A DNA stretch of 64,000 nt from Rugalucina vietnamica (lineage: Eukaryota; Mollusca; Bivalvia; Lucinida; Lucinidae). The stretch spans positions 60,005,226 through 60,069,225 of the forward strand of contig OZ024871.1 in assembly GCA_964017185.1 (NCBI GenBank), written 5' to 3'. The notes beneath the pieces are model-generated. The model had not been told where the DNA came from, made no database searches, and saw only the letters and a program-made list of their open reading frames with translations. Position numbers and translations under genes: made by a program. This document shows positions 46,801 through 58,978 of the stretch, piece by piece (the stretch's first letter is position 1; every line of letters begins with the position of its first letter).

Positions 46801-49800
46801 GGCAACATGTTAAAACTAAGCGTTGCAGTTAAAACCGTCAATGACAACACGTAAACACTAAGCTTTGCATTTGCAACCGTTAAAACCGTGTCAACACGTT
46901 AAAACTAAGCGTTGTAGTTAAAACCGTTAATGGCAACACGTAAACACTAAGCTTTGCATTTGCAACCGTTAAAACAGTTGCAAACGTTAGTGTCAACATG
47001 TAAGCACTAACCGTTACAGTTGCAACCTTAAATGCAACACGTTAACATTAAGCGTTAGTGGCAACACGTTAAAGCTAAGCGTTGCAGTTGCAAACGTTAG
47101 TGTCAACATGTAAGTACTAACCGTTGCAGTTACAACCTTTAAAGGCAACACGTTAACATTAAGCATAGCAGTTGCAAGCGTTAGTGGCAACACGTTAAAA
47201 CTAAGCGTTGCAGTTACAACCGTAAGTGTCAACATTATAACAGTAAGTGTAGCATTTGCTTACGTTAATTTCAACACGTTAACACGTTGCAACCGTTTAT
47301 GTCAACATGTTAACACTTAGCATTGCAGTTGCAACCGTTAGTGTCAACATGTTTACACTAAGCGTTGCAGTTGCAACACGTGAACACTAAGCATTTCGGT
47401 TACAATGCGTTAAAACTAAGCGTTGCAGTTACAACCGTTATAACATTATAACAGTGTAGCATTTGCTTACGTTAATTTCAACACGTTAACACGTTGCAAC
47501 CGTTTATGTCAACACTTAGCATTGCAGTTGCAACCGTTAGTGTCAACATGTTTACACTAAGCGTAGCAGTTGCAACCGTTAATGACAACACGTAAACACT
47601 AAGCTTTGCATTTGCAACCATTAAAACCATGTCAACACGTTAAAACTAAGCGTTGTATTTATAACCGTTAATTGCAACACATTAGCACTAAGCATTGGAT
47701 TTGCAAACGTTAATAACGTGGCAACACGTTAAAACTAAGCGTTGCAGTTAAAACCGTTAATGACAACACGTAAACACTAAGCTTTGCAGTTGCAACCATT
47801 AAAACCATGTCAACACGTTAATACTAAGCGTTGTAGTTATAACCGTTAATTGCAACACGTTAGCACTAAGCATTGGATTTGCAACCGTTAATACCGTGGC
47901 AACATGTGAAAACTAAGCGTTGCAGTTAAAACCGTTAATGACAACACGTAAACACTAAGCTTTGCATTTGCAACCAACACGTTAAAACTAAGCGTTGTAG
48001 TTAATGGCAATACGTAAACACTAAGCTTTGCATTTGCAACCGTTAAAACAGTTGCAAACGTTAGTGTCAACATGTAAGCACTAACCGTTAGAGTTGCAAC
48101 CTTTAATAGCAAGACGTTAACATTAAGCGTTAGTGGCAACACGTTAAAGCTAAGCGTTGCAGTTGCAAACGTTAGTGTCAACATGTAAGCACTAACCCTT
48201 GCAGTTGTAACCTTTAAAGGCAACACGTTAACATTAAGCATTGCAGTTGCAAGCGTTAGTGGCAACACGTTAAAACTAAGCTTTGCAGTTACAACCGTTA
48301 GTGTCAACATTACAGTAAGAGCATTTGCTTACGTTAATTTCAACACGTTAACACGTTGCAACCGTTTAATGTCAACATGTTAACACTTAGCATTGCAGTT
48401 GCAACCGTTAGTGTCAACATGTTTACACTAAGCGTTGCAGTTGCAACCGTTAATGACAACACGTTACCACTAAGCATTGCGGTTACAATGAGTTAAAACT
48501 AAGCGTTGTAGTTAAAACCGTTAATGACAACACGTAAACACTAAGCTTTGCATTTGCAACCATTAAAACCATATCAACACGTTAAAACTAAGCGTTGTAG
48601 TTATAACCGTTAATTGCAACACATTAGCACTAAGCATTGGATTTGCAAACGTTAATAACGTGGCAACACGTTAAAACTAAGCGTTGCAGTTAAAACCGTT
48701 AATGACAACACGTAAACACTAAGCTTTGCAGTTGCAACCATTAAAACCATGTCAACACGTTAAAACTAAGCGTTGTAGTTATAACCGTTAATTGCAACAC
48801 GTTAGCACTAAGAATTGGAGTTGCAACCGTTAATACCGTGGCAACACGTTAAAACTAAGCGTTGCAGTTAAAACCGTTAATGACAACACGTAAACACTAA
48901 GCTTTGCATTTGCAATCATTAAAACCATGTCAACACGTTAAAACTAAGCGTTGTAGTTATAACCGTTAATTGCAACACGTTAGCACTAAGCATTGGATTT
49001 GCATCCGTTAATACCGTGACAACATGTTAAAACTAAGCGTTGCAGTTAAAACCGTTAATGACAACACGTAAACACTAAGCTTTGCATTTGCAACCGTTAA
49101 AACCGTGTCAACACATTAAAACTAAGCGTTGTAGTTAAAACCGTTAATGACAACACGTAAACACTAAGCTTTGCATTTGCAACCGTTAAAACAGTTGCAA
49201 ACGTTAGTGTCAACATGTAAGCACTAACCGTTACAGTTGCAACCTTTAATGGCAACACGTTAACATTAAGCGTTAGTGGCAACACGTTAAAGCTAAGCGT
49301 TGCAGTTGCAAACTTTAGTGTCAACATGTAAGCACTAACCGTTGCAGTTGCGACCTTTAAAGGCAACACGTTAACATTAAGCATTGCAGTTGCAAGCGTT
49401 AGTGGCAACACGTTGCAGTAACCGTTAGTGTCAACATTACAGTAAGTGTAGCATTTGCTTACGTTAATTTCAACACGTTAACACGTTGCAACTGTTTATG
49501 TCAACATGTTAACACTTACCATTGCAGTTGCAACCGTTAGTGTCAACATGTTTACACTAAGCGTTGCAGTTGCAACCGTTAATGACAACACGTTTACACT
49601 AAGCATTGCGGTTACAATGCGTTAAAACTAAGCGTTGTAGTTAAAACCGATAATGACAACACGTAAACACTAAGCTTTGCATTTGCAACCATTAAAACCA
49701 TGTCAACACGTTAAAACGAAGCGTTGTAGTTATAACCGTTAATTGCAGCACGTTAGCACTAAGCATTGGATTTGCAACCGTTAATACCGCGGCAACACGT

Positions 49801-50015
49801 TAAAACTAAGCGTTGCAGTTGCAACCGTTAATGACAACACGTAAATACATTTGCAACCATTAAAACCATGTCAACACGTTAAAACTAAGCGTTGCAGTTA
49901 TAACCGTTAATTGCAACACGTTAGCACTAAGCATTGGATTTGCAACCGTTAATACCGTGGCAACATGTTAAAACTAAGCGTTGCAGTTAAAACCGTTAAT
50001 GACAACACGTAAGCT

Positions 50016-50077
50016 GCTTTGCATTTGCAACCGTTAAAACCGTTTCAACACGGTTTTAACGGTTGCAAATGCAAAGC
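50016..50077. repeat. Inversion junction: palindrome with 27 bp arms
   Basis: Arms 50016-50042 and 50051-50077 are perfect reverse complements (left arm GCTTTGCATTTGCAACCG, then TTAAAACCG) around the 8 bp spacer TTTCAACA. The 42 bp satellite changes orientation here. Just left of the arm, GTAAGCTGC replaces the usual GTAAACACTAAGC, so the breakpoint has a small local deletion. Confidence 0.93.
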
Positions 50078-50839
50078 TTAGTGTTTACGTGTTGTCATTA
50101 ATGGTTTTATCTGCAACGCTTAGTTTTAACATGTTGTCACGGTATTAACGGTTGCAAATCCAATGCTTAGTTCTAACGTGTTGCAATTAACGGTTATAAT
50201 TACAACGCTTAGTTTTAACGTGTTGACATGGTTTTAATGGTTGCAAATGCAAAGCTTCGTGTTTACGTGTTGTCATTAACGGTTTTAACTGCAACGCTTA
50301 GTTTTAACGTGTTGCCGCGGTATTAACGGTTGCAAATCCAATGCTTAGTGCTAACGTGTTGCAATTAACGGTTATAACTACAACGCTTAGTTTTAACGTG
50401 TTGACACGGTTTTAACGGTTGCAAATGCAAAGCTTAGTGTTTACGTGTTGTCATTAACGGTTTTAACTGCAACGCTTAGTTTTAACATGTTGCCACGGTA
50501 TTAACGGTTGCAAATCCAATGCTTAGTGCTAACGTGTTGCAATTAACGGTTAGTTTTAACGTGTTGACATGGTTTTAATGGTTGCAAATGCAAAGCTTAT
50601 TGTTTACGTGTTGTCATTAACGGTTTTAACTGCAACGCTTAGTTTTAACATGTTGCCACGGTATTAACGGTTGCAAATCCAATGCTTAGTGCTAACGTGT
50701 TGTAATTTACGGTTATAACTACAACGCTTAGTTTTAACGTGTTGACATGGTTTTAATGGTTGCAAATGCAAAGCTTATTGTTTACGTGTTGTCATTAACG
50801 GTTTTAACTGCTTCGCTTAGTTTTACCGTGTTGCCACGG

Positions 50840-52440
50840 TATTAACGGTTGCAAATCCAATGCTTTGTGCTAACGTGTTGCAATTAACGGTTATAACTAC
50901 AACGCTTAGTTTTAACGTGTTGACTTGGTTTTAATGGTTGCAAATGCAAAGCTTAGTGTTTACGTGTTGTCATTAACGGTTTTAACTGCAACGCTTAGTT
51001 TTAACGTGTTGCCACGGTATTAACGGTTGCAAATCCAATGCTTAGTGCTAACGTGTTGCAATTGACGGTTATAACTACAACGCTTAGTATTAACGTGTTG
51101 GCATGGTTTTAATGGTTCCAAATGCAAAGCTTAGTGTTTACGTGTTGTCATAAACGGTTTAAACTACAACGCTTAGTTTTAACGCATTGTAACCGCAATG
51201 CTTAGTGTTAACGTGTTGTCATTAACGGTTGCAACTGCAACGCTTAGTGTTAACATGTTGACATAAACGGTTGCAACGTGTTAACGTGTTGAAATTAACG
51301 TAAGCAAATGCTACACTTATAATGTTGACACGAACGTAACGTAAGCAAATGCTACACTAATAATGTTGACACTAAATGTTGTAACTGCAACGCATTGTAA
51401 CCGCAATGCTTAGTGTTAACGTGTTGTCATTAACGGTTGTAACTACAACGCTTAGTTTTAACGTGTTGCCACTAACGCTTGCAACAGCAATGCTTAATGT
51501 TAACGTGTTGCCTTTAAAGGTTGCAACTGCAACGCTTAGCTTTAACGTGTTGCCACTAACCCTCCATGTTAACGTCTTGTCATTAAAGGTTGCAACTGTA
51601 ACGGTTAGTGCTTACATGTTGACACTAACGTTTGCAACTGTTTTAACGGTTGCAAATGCAATGCTTAGTGTTTACGTGTTGCCATTAACGGTTTTAACTA
51701 CAACGCTTAGTTTTAACGTGTTGACACGGTTTTAATGGTTGCAAATGCAAAGCTTAGTGTTTACGTGTTGTCTGTTGTCATTAACGGTTTTAACTGCAAC
51801 GCTTAGTTTTAACATGTGGCCACGGTATTGACGGTTGCAAATCCAATGCTTAGTGCTAACGTGTTGCAATTAACGGTTTAGTTTTAACGTGTTGACATGG
51901 TTTTAATGGTTGCAAATGGAAAGCTTAGTGTTTACGTGTTGTCATTAACGGTTGCAACTGCAACGCTTAGAGTAAACATGTTGACACTAACGGTTGCAAC
52001 TGCAATGCTAAGTGTTGACATAAACGGTTGCAACGTGTTAACGTGTTGAAATTAACGTAAGCAAATGCTACACTTACTGTTATAATGTTGACACTAACGA
52101 TTGTAACTGCAACGCTTAGTTTTAACGTGTTGCCACCAACGCTTGCAACTGCAATGCTTAATGTTAACGTGTTGCCTTTAAAGGTTGCAACTGCAACGGT
52201 TAGTGCTTACATGTTGACACTAACGTTTTCAACTGCAACGCTTAGCTTTAACGTGTTGCCACTAACGCTTAATTTTAACGTCTTGCCATTAAAGTTTGCA
52301 ACTGTAACGGTAAGTTCTTACATGTTGACACTAACGTTTGCAACTGTTTTAACGGTTGCAAATGCAAAGCTTAGTGTTTACGTGTTGCCATTAACGGTTT
52401 TAACTACAACGCTTAGTTTTAGCGTGTTGACACGGTTTTA
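50840..52440 (+). repeat. Right arm of the displaced inverted duplication
   Basis: Mirror of about 45110-46800. It lacks about one monomer's worth of sequence found in the left arm near 46345-46390, so the mirrored coordinates shift beyond 51230. Confidence 0.82.
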
Positions 52441-54149
52441 ACGGTTGCAAATGCAAAGCTTAGTGTTTACGTGTTGCCATTAACGGTTTTAACTACAACG
52501 CTTAGTTTTAGCGTGTTGCCACGGTATTAACGGTTGCAAATCCAATGCTTAGTGCTAACGTGTTGTAATTAACGGTTATAACTACAACGCTTAGTTTTAA
52601 CGTGTTGACATGGTTTTAATGGTTGCAAATGCAAAGCTTAGTGTTTACGTGTTGTCATTAACGGTTTTAACTGCAACGCTTAGTTTTACCGTGTTGCCAC
52701 GGTATTAACGGTTGCAAATGCAAAGCTTAGTGTTAACGTGTTCTCATTAACGGTTTTTACTACAACGCTTAGCTTTAACGTTTTGCCACTATCGCTTAAT
52801 GTTAACGTCTTGCGATTAAAGGTTGCAACTGTAACGGTTAGTGCTTACATGTTGACACTAACGTTTGCAACTGTTTTAACGGTTGCAAATGCAAAGCTTA
52901 GTGTTTACGTGTTGCCATTAACGGTTCTAACTACAAGCTTAGTTTTAACGTGTTGACACGGTTTTAACGGTTGCAAATGCAAAAAGTGTTGCCACGGTAT
53001 TAACGGTTGGAAATCCAATGCTTAGTGCTAACGTGTTGCAATTAACGGTTATAACTACAACGCTTAGTTTTAACGTGTTGACATGGTTTTAATGGTTGCA
53101 AATGCAAAGCTTAGTGTTTACGTGCTGTCATTAACGGTTTTAACTGCAACGCTTAGTTTTAACGTGTTGCCGCGGTATTAACGGTTGCAAATCCAATGCT
53201 TAGTGCTAACGTGTTGCAATTAACGGTTATAACTACAACGCTTAGTTTTAACGTGTTGACATGGTTTTGATGGTTGCAAATGCAAAGCTTAGTGTTTACG
53301 TGTTGTCATTAACGGTTTTAACTACAACGCTTAGTTTTAACGCATTGTAACCGCAATGCTTAGTGTTAACGTGTTGTCATTAACGGTTGCAACTGCAACG
53401 CTTAGTGTAAACATGTTGACACTAACGGTTGCAACTGCAATGCTAAGTGTTGACATAAACGGTTGCAACGTGTTAACGTGTTGAAATTAACGAAAGCTAC
53501 ACTTACTGTTATAATGTTGACACTAACGGTTGTAACTGCAACGTGTTCCCACTAACGCTTGTAACTGCAATGCTTAATGTTAACGTGTTGCCTTTAAAGG
53601 TCGCAACTGCAACGGTTAGTGCTTACATGTTGACACTAACGTTTGCAACTGCAACGCTTAGCTTTAACGTGTTGCCACTAACGCTTAATGTTAACGTGTT
53701 GCCATTAAAGGTTGCAACTGTAACGGTTAGTGCTTACATGTTGACACTAACGTTTGCAACTGTTTTAACGGTTGCAAATGCAAAGCTTAGTGTTTACGTG
53801 TTGTCATTAACGGTTTTAACTGCAACGCTTAGTTTTAACGTGTTGCCACGGTATTAACGGTTGCAAATCCAATGCTTAGTGCTAACGGGTTGCAATTAAC
53901 GGTTATCACTACAACGCTTAGTTTTAACGTGTTGACATGGTTTTAATGGTTACAAATGCAAAGCTTATTATTTACGTGTTGTCATTAACGGTTTTAACTG
54001 CAACGCTTAGTTTTAACGTGTTGCCACGGTATTAACGGTTGCAAATCCAATGCTTAGTGCTAACGTGTTGCAATTAATGGTTTTTACTACAACGCTTAGT
54101 TTTAACGCATTGTAACCGCAATGCTTAGTGTTAACGTGTTGTAATTAAC

Positions 54150-54151
<2 letters not shown>

Positions 54152-54182
<31 letters not shown>
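54152..54182 (+). repeat. Poly-T tract (31 T), block A start
   Basis: Follows GTGTTGTAATTAACGG and precedes GACACTAACGGTTGTAAC. First of five tracts at equivalent places in the right array; the left array has no counterpart. Confidence 0.95.
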
Positions 54183-54183
<1 letters not shown>

Positions 54184-56403
54184 ACACTAACGGTTGTAAC
54201 TTAACGTGTTGCCACTAACGCTTGCAACTGCAATGCTTAATGTTAACGTGTTGCCTTTAAAGGTTACAACTGCAAGGGTTAGTGCTTACATGTTGACACT
54301 AACGTTTGCAATTGCAACGCTTAGCATTAACGTTTTGCCACTAACACTTAATGTTAACGTCTTGCCATTAAAGGTTGCAACTGTAACGGTTAGTGCTTAC
54401 ATGTTGACACTAACGTTTGCAACTGTTTTAACGGTTGCAAATGCAAAGCTTAGTGTTTACGTATTGCCATTAACGGTTTTAACTACAACGCTTAGTTTTA
54501 ACGTGTTGACACGGTTTTAATGGTTGCAAATGCAAAGCTTAGTGTTTACGTGTTGTCATTAACGGTTGCAACTGCAACGCTTAGTGTAAACATGTTGACA
54601 CTAACGGTTGCAACTGCAATGCTAAGTGTTGACATAAACGGTTGCAACGTGTTATCGTGTTGAAATTAACGTAAGCAAATGCTACACTTACTGTTATAAT
54701 GTTGACACTAACGGTTGTAACTGCAACGCTTAGTTTTAACGCATTGTAACCGCAATGCTTAGTGTTAACGTGTTGTCATTAACGGTTGCAACTGCAACGC
54801 TTAGTGTAAACATGTTGACACTAATGGTTGCAACTGCAATGCTAAGTGTTAACATGTTGACATAAACGGTTGCAACGTGTTAACGTGTTGAAATTAACGT
54901 AAGCAAATGCTACACTTACTGTTATAATGTTGACACTAACGGTTCTAACTGCAACGCTTAGTTTTAACGTGTTGCCACTAACGCTTGCAACTGCATTGCT
55001 TAATGTTAACGTGTTGCTTTTAAAGGTTGTAACTGCAACGGTTAGTGCTTACATGTTGACACTAACGTTTGCAACTGCAACGCTTAGCTTTAAAGTGTTG
55101 CCACTAACGCTTAATGTTAACGTGTTGCCATTAAAGGTTGCAACTCTAACGGTTAGTGCTTACATGTTGACACTAACGTTTGCAACTGTTTTAACGGTTG
55201 CAAATGCAAAGCTTAGTGTTTACGTGTTGCCATTAACGGTTTTAACTACAACGCTTAGTTTTAACGTGTTGACACGGTTTTAATGGTTGCAAATTCAAAG
55301 CTTAGTGTTTACGTGTTGTCATTAACGGTTTTAATTGCAACGCTTAGTTTTAACATGTTGCCACAGTATTAACGGTTGCAAATCCAATGCTTAGTGCTAA
55401 CGTGTTGCAATTAACGGTTATAACTATAACGCTTAGTTTTAACGTGTTGACATGGTTTTGATGGTTGCAAATGCAAAGCTTAGTGTTTACGTGTTGTCAT
55501 TAGGTTGCAACTGCAACGCTTAGTGTAAACATGTTGACACTAACGGTTGCAACTGCAATGCTAAGTGTTGACATAAACGGTTGCAACGTGTTAACGTGTT
55601 GAAATTAACGTAAGCAAATGCTACACTTACTGTTATAATGTTGACACTAACGGTTGTAACTGCAACGCATTGTAACCGCAATGCTTAGTGTTAACGTGTT
55701 GTCATTAACGGTTGCAACTGCAACGTTTAGTGTAAACATGTTGACACTAACGGTTGCAACTGCAATGCTAAGTGTTAACATGTTGACATAAACGGTTGCA
55801 ACGTGTTAACGTGTTGAAATTAACGTAAGCAAATGCTACACTTACTGTTATAATGTTGACACTAACGGTTGTAACTGCAACGCTTAGTTTTAACGTGTTG
55901 CCACTAACGCTTGCAACTGCAATGCCTAATGTTAACGTGTTGCCTTTAAAGGTTGCAACTGCAACGGTTAGTGCTTACATGTTGACACTAACGTTTGCAA
56001 CTGCAACGCTTAGCTTTAACGTGTTGCCACTAACGCTTAATGTTAACGTGTTGCCATTAAAGGTTGCAACTGTAACGGTTAGTGCTTACATGTTGACACT
56101 AACGTTTGCAACTGTTTTAACGGTTGCAAATGCAAAGCTTAGTGTTTACGTGTTGTCATTAACTGTTTTAACTGCAACGCTTAGTTTTAACGGTATTAAC
56201 GGTTGCAAATCCAATGCTTAGTGCTAACGTGTTGCAATTAACGGTTATAACTACAACGCTTAGTTTTAACGTGTTGACATGGTTTTAATGGTTGCAAATG
56301 CAAAGCTTAGTGTTTACGTGTTGTCATTAATGGTTTTTACTACAACGCTTAGTTTTAACGCATTGTAACCGCAATGCTTAGTGTTAACGTGTTGTAATTA
56401 ACG
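54152..56403 (+). repeat. Higher-order block A (about 2.25 kb)
   Basis: Poly-T-headed block, nearly identical to 61464-63725. Differences seen: GATGG against GACGG in TTTTGATGGTTGC (near 55460 and 62780), and TTTTAACGTG against TTTTAAAGTG (near 56265 and 63588). Confidence 0.88.
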
Positions 56404-58978
56404 TTTTTTTTTTTTTTTTTTTTGATACTAACGGTTGTAACTGCAACGCTTAGTTTTAACGTGTTGCCACTAACGCTTGCAACTGCAATGCTTAATGTTA
56501 ACGTGTTGCTTTTAAAGGTTACAACTGCAAGGGTTAGTGCTTACATGTTGACACTAACGTTTGCAATTGCAACGCTTAGCATTAACGTTTTGCCACTAAC
56601 ACTTAATGTTAACGTCTTGCCATTAAAGGTTGCAACTGTAACGGTTAGTGCTTACATGTTGACACTAACGTTTGCAACTGTTAAGGTTGCAAATGCAAAG
56701 CTTAGTGTTTACGTATTGCCATTAACGGTTTTAACTACAACGCTTAGTTTTAACGTGTTGACACGGTTTTAATGGTTGCAAATGCAAAGCTTAGTGTTTA
56801 CGTGTTGTCATTAACGGTTGCAACTGCAACGCTTAGTGTAAACATGTTGACACTAACGGTTGCAACTGCAATGCTAAGTGTTGACATAAACGGTTGCAAC
56901 GTGTTATCGTGTTGAAATTAACGTAAGCAAATGCTACACTTACTGTTATAATGTTGACACTAACGGTTGTAACTGCAACGCTTAGTTTTAACGCATTGTA
57001 ACCGCAATGCTTAGTGTTAAAGTGTTGTCATTAACGGTTGCAACTGCAACGCTTAGTGTAAACATGTTGACACTAATGGTTGCAACTGCAATGCTAAGTG
57101 TTAACATGTTGACATAAACGGTTGCAACGTGTTTACGTGTTGAAATTAACGTAAGCAAATGCTACACTTTCTGTTATAATGTTGACACTAACGGTTGTAA
57201 CTGCAACGCTTAGTTTTAACGTGTTGCCACTAACGCTTGCAACTGCATTGCTTAATGTTAACGTGTTGCTTTTAAAGGTTGTAACTGCAACGGTTAGTGC
57301 TTACATGTTGACACTAACGTTTGCAACTGCAACGCTTAGCTTTAAAGTGTTGCCACTAACGCTTAATGTTAACGTGTTGCCATTAAAGGTTGCAACTGTA
57401 ACGGTTAGTGCTTACATGTTGACACTAACGTTTGCAACTGTTTTAACGGTTGCAAATGCAAAGCTTAGTGTTTACGTGTTGCCATCAACGGTTTTAACTA
57501 CAACGCTTAGTTTTAACGTGTTGACACGGTTTTAATGGTTGCAAATTCAAAGCTTAGTGTTTACATGTTGTCATTAACGGTTTTAATTGCAACGCTTAGT
57601 TTTAACATGTTGCCACAGTATTAACGGTTGCAAATCCAATGCTTAGTGCTAACGTGTTGCAATTAACGGTTATAACTATAACGCTTAGTTTTAACGTGTT
57701 GACATGGTTTTGATGGTTGCAAATGCAAAGCTTAGTGTTTACGTGTTGTCATTAACGGTTGCAACTGCAACGCTTAGTGTAAACATGTTGACACTAACGG
57801 TTGCAACTGCAATGCTAAGTGTTGACATAAACGGTTGCAACGTGTTAACGTGTTGAAATTAACGTAAGCAAATGCTACACTTACTGTTATAATGTTGACA
57901 CTAACGGTTGTAACTGCAACGCATTGTAACCGCAATGCTTAGTGTTATCGTGTTGTCATTAACGGTTGCAACTGCAACGTTTAGTGTAAACATGTTGACA
58001 CTAACGGTTGCAACTGCAATGCTAAGTGTTAACATGTTGACATAAACGGTTGCAACGTGTTAACGTGTTGAAATTAACGTAAGCAAATGCTACACTTACT
58101 GTTATAATGTTGACACTAACGGTTGTAACTGCAACGCTTTGTTTTAACGTGTTGCCACTAACGCTTGCAACTGCAATGCCTAATGTTAACGTGTTGCCTT
58201 TAAAGGTTGCAACTGCAACGGTTAGTGCTTACATGTTGACACTAACGTTTGCAACTGCAACGCTTAGCTTTAACGTGTTGCCACTAACGCTTAATGTTAA
58301 CGTGTTGCCATTAAAGGTTGCAACTGTAACGGTTAGTGCTTACATGTTGACACTAACGTTTGCAACTGTTTTAACGGTTGCAAATGCAAAGCTTAGTGTT
58401 TACGTGTTGTCATTAACGGTTTTAACTGCAACGCTTAGTTTTAACGTGTTGCCACGGTATTAACGGTTGCAAATCCAATGCTTAGTGCTTAGTTTTAACG
58501 TGTTGACATGGTTTTAATGGTTGCAAATGCAAAGCTAAGTGTTTACGTGTTGTCATTAACGGTTTTAACTACAACGCTTAGTTGACACGGTTTTAACGGT
58601 TGCAAATGCAAAGCTTAGTGTTTACGTGTTGTCATTAACGGTTTTAACTGCAACGCTTAGTTTTAACATGTTGCCACGGTATTAACGGTTGCAAATCCAA
58701 TGCTTAGTGCTAACGTGTTGCAATTAACGGTTATAACTGCAACGCTTAGTTTTAACGTGTTGCCACGGTATTAACGGTTGCAAATCCAATGCTTAGTGCT
58801 AACGTGTTGCAATTAACGGTTATAACTACAACGCTTAGTTTTAACGTGTTGACATGGTTTTAATGGTTGCAAATGCAAAGCTTAGTGTTTACGTGTTGTC
58901 ATTAATGGTTTTTACTACAACGCTTAGTTTTAACGCATTGTAACCGCAATGCTTAGTGTTAACGTGTTATAATTAACG
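56404..58978 (+). repeat. Higher-order block B (about 2.57 kb)
   Basis: Begins with 20 T and then GATACTAACGG. It is longer than A because of an additional 42 bp-based stretch around 58.5-58.8 kb. The block starting at 63726 begins identically, including TTGATACTAACGG and GTTGCTTTTAAAGG. Confidence 0.85.

Larger units (their letters stand above)
27444..50042 (-). repeat. 42 bp satellite, left array (CCGTTA on + strand)
   Basis: Continuous satellite built from diverged 42 bp monomers (exemplar 27898-27939: GTTGCAGTTGCAACCGTTAA, TGACAACACGTTAACACTAA, GC), with 47-48 bp length variants. Several monomer types recur in fixed order (TTAAAACCGTGTC, TTAGTGTCAACAT, TTAATACCGTGGC, CATTATAACAGTAAGTG, CTTTAAAGGCAAC), making higher-order blocks of about 0.9-1.4 kb or larger. 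Because 42 is a multiple of three, one minus-strand frame stays open across many monomers (the longest, 45714-46175, has 153 codons) with a 14-residue Leu/Thr/Val repeat such as VLPLTLATATLSFN. Stops recur between blocks, and no splice signals or conserved non-repeat sequence support a gene. Confidence 0.95.

Noticed and set aside
27444..50042. Centromeric satellite with a CENP-B box
   Set aside because: I see nothing matching the CENP-B box core (TTCG then A/CGGG) in the monomer. A centromeric role cannot be judged from sequence alone.
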